From an uncultured Collinsella sp. (GTDB lineage: Bacteria; Actinomycetota; Coriobacteriia; Coriobacteriales; Coriobacteriaceae): 5,425 nt of DNA. The notes below the pieces were generated by a model. It worked only from the letters and a program-made list of their open reading frames with translations, was not told where the DNA came from and ran no database searches. The stretch is from assembly GCA_900543845.1 (NCBI GenBank), contig UQTD01000096.1:1-5425 (forward strand). Direction: 5' to 3'. Position numbers and translations under genes: made by a program. Below, piece by piece: positions 4,905 to 5,425 of the stretch (its first letter is position 1; each line of letters opens with the position of its first letter).

Positions 4905-5425
4905 ATGGCGAACGACAGCAAGACATGGCGGTGCGGAAAGTACGAGCTCAGCTTTGACCGTCCGCGCATCATGGGCGTCCTCAACGTGACGCCCGATTCG
5001 TTTAGCGACGGCGGTGAGCACTTTGACCAAGATGCCGCTATCGAGTACGGCCTGGCGATGCTCGATGCCGGCGCCGACATCATCGACGTGGGCGGCGAGT
5101 CCACGCGCCCCGGCTTTACCCCGGTCAACCCCGACGAGGAGGCGCGTCGCGTGCTGCCCGTCGTGCGCGCGCTCGCCAAAGAGGGCGCCATCGTCTCGAT
5201 CGATACGCGTCATGTGGCGGTTGCCAAGGCGGCTGTGCGCTGCGGTGCTTCGATTGTCAACGACGTGACGGGCTTCACCGATCCCAAGATGGTTGAGTTC
5301 GTTAAGACGAGCACCTGCGGCGTCATCGTAATGCACGCCGGCGAGGTCGCCGCACCCGCCCGCACGCACGCGACGGTGCAGCTCGACACCTCGGCTGCGG
5401 CGTTTGTTGCCGAGAAGGCGCGCGA
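4905..5425 (+). CDS. folP: Dihydropteroate synthase (N-terminal part, runs off the window)
   Basis: The frame is open for 173 codons to the window edge, about 60% of a usual 270-290 residue enzyme. Dihydropteroate synthase joins p-aminobenzoate to the pterin pyrophosphate in cytoplasmic folate synthesis and is the target of sulfonamides. The first signature is IMGVLNVTPDSFSDGG (22-37) and the second is DVGGESTRPG (61-70), the loops that bind pterin and p-aminobenzoate. They are followed by SIDT (98-101), NDVTGF (119-124, with the pterin-contacting Asn-Asp) and VMH (142-144). After the Met-His the sequence is AGEVAAPARTH, closer in style to actinobacterial enzymes than to the MHMQG of E. coli. 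The start is clear: AGGAGG (4893-4898) lies six bases before the ATG. The 94-base gap to the sirtuin gene allows either a separate promoter or read-through. No other folate gene is visible in the window. Confidence 0.96.
   Translation, partial: MANDSKTWRCGKYELSFDRPRIMGVLNVTPDSFSDGGEHFDQDAAIEYGLAMLDAGADIIDVGGESTRPGFTPVNPDEEARRVLPVVRALAKEGAIVSIDTRHVAVAKAAVRCGASIVNDVTGFTDPKMVEFVKTSTCGVIVMHAGEVAAPARTHATVQLDTSAAAFVAEKAR

Overview
The window looks like the chromosome of a high-GC gut actinobacterium of the class Coriobacteriia, most likely Collinsella. This is an inference from codon use, GC-rich third positions, tight operon spacing, AGGAGG-type ribosome binding sites and the style of the intergenic repeats. 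No database search was possible.

Layout. (1) Positions 1-2590, plus strand: the end of an energy-coupling factor (ECF) vitamin transporter operon. It holds the C-terminus of the membrane scaffold EcfT, one long polypeptide carrying both ATPase domains (EcfA-EcfA' fusion), and a membrane S component that binds the substrate. Stops and starts touch or nearly touch, so the three are probably co-transcribed and translationally coupled. (2) Positions 2591-3125: a 535-base gap between convergent genes, packed with inverted repeats. It holds two large foldback elements, the second with a terminator hairpin at its centre, and two copies of a 26-base motif. (3) Positions 3126-3944, minus strand: an exonuclease III family DNA repair enzyme. 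(4) Positions 4058-4810, plus strand, divergent from the nuclease: a Sir2-type NAD-dependent protein deacylase. (5) From 4905, plus strand, running off the window: dihydropteroate synthase (FolP) of folate synthesis.

The ECF genes form one machine: two ATPase domains drive EcfT, which topples the S component to bring a vitamin-like substrate into the cell. The other three genes are housekeeping genes with no evident joint function.

The least ordinary signal is a set of three foldback structures of about 160-190 bases, each with a smaller hairpin at or near its centre. Two lie in the intergenic gap. One lies in frame inside the ATPase fusion gene, where it encodes much of the linker between the two ATPase domains. 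It also carries a run of eight A's that could cause slippage. These may be mobile or domesticated palindromic repeats; a genome-wide copy count would decide.
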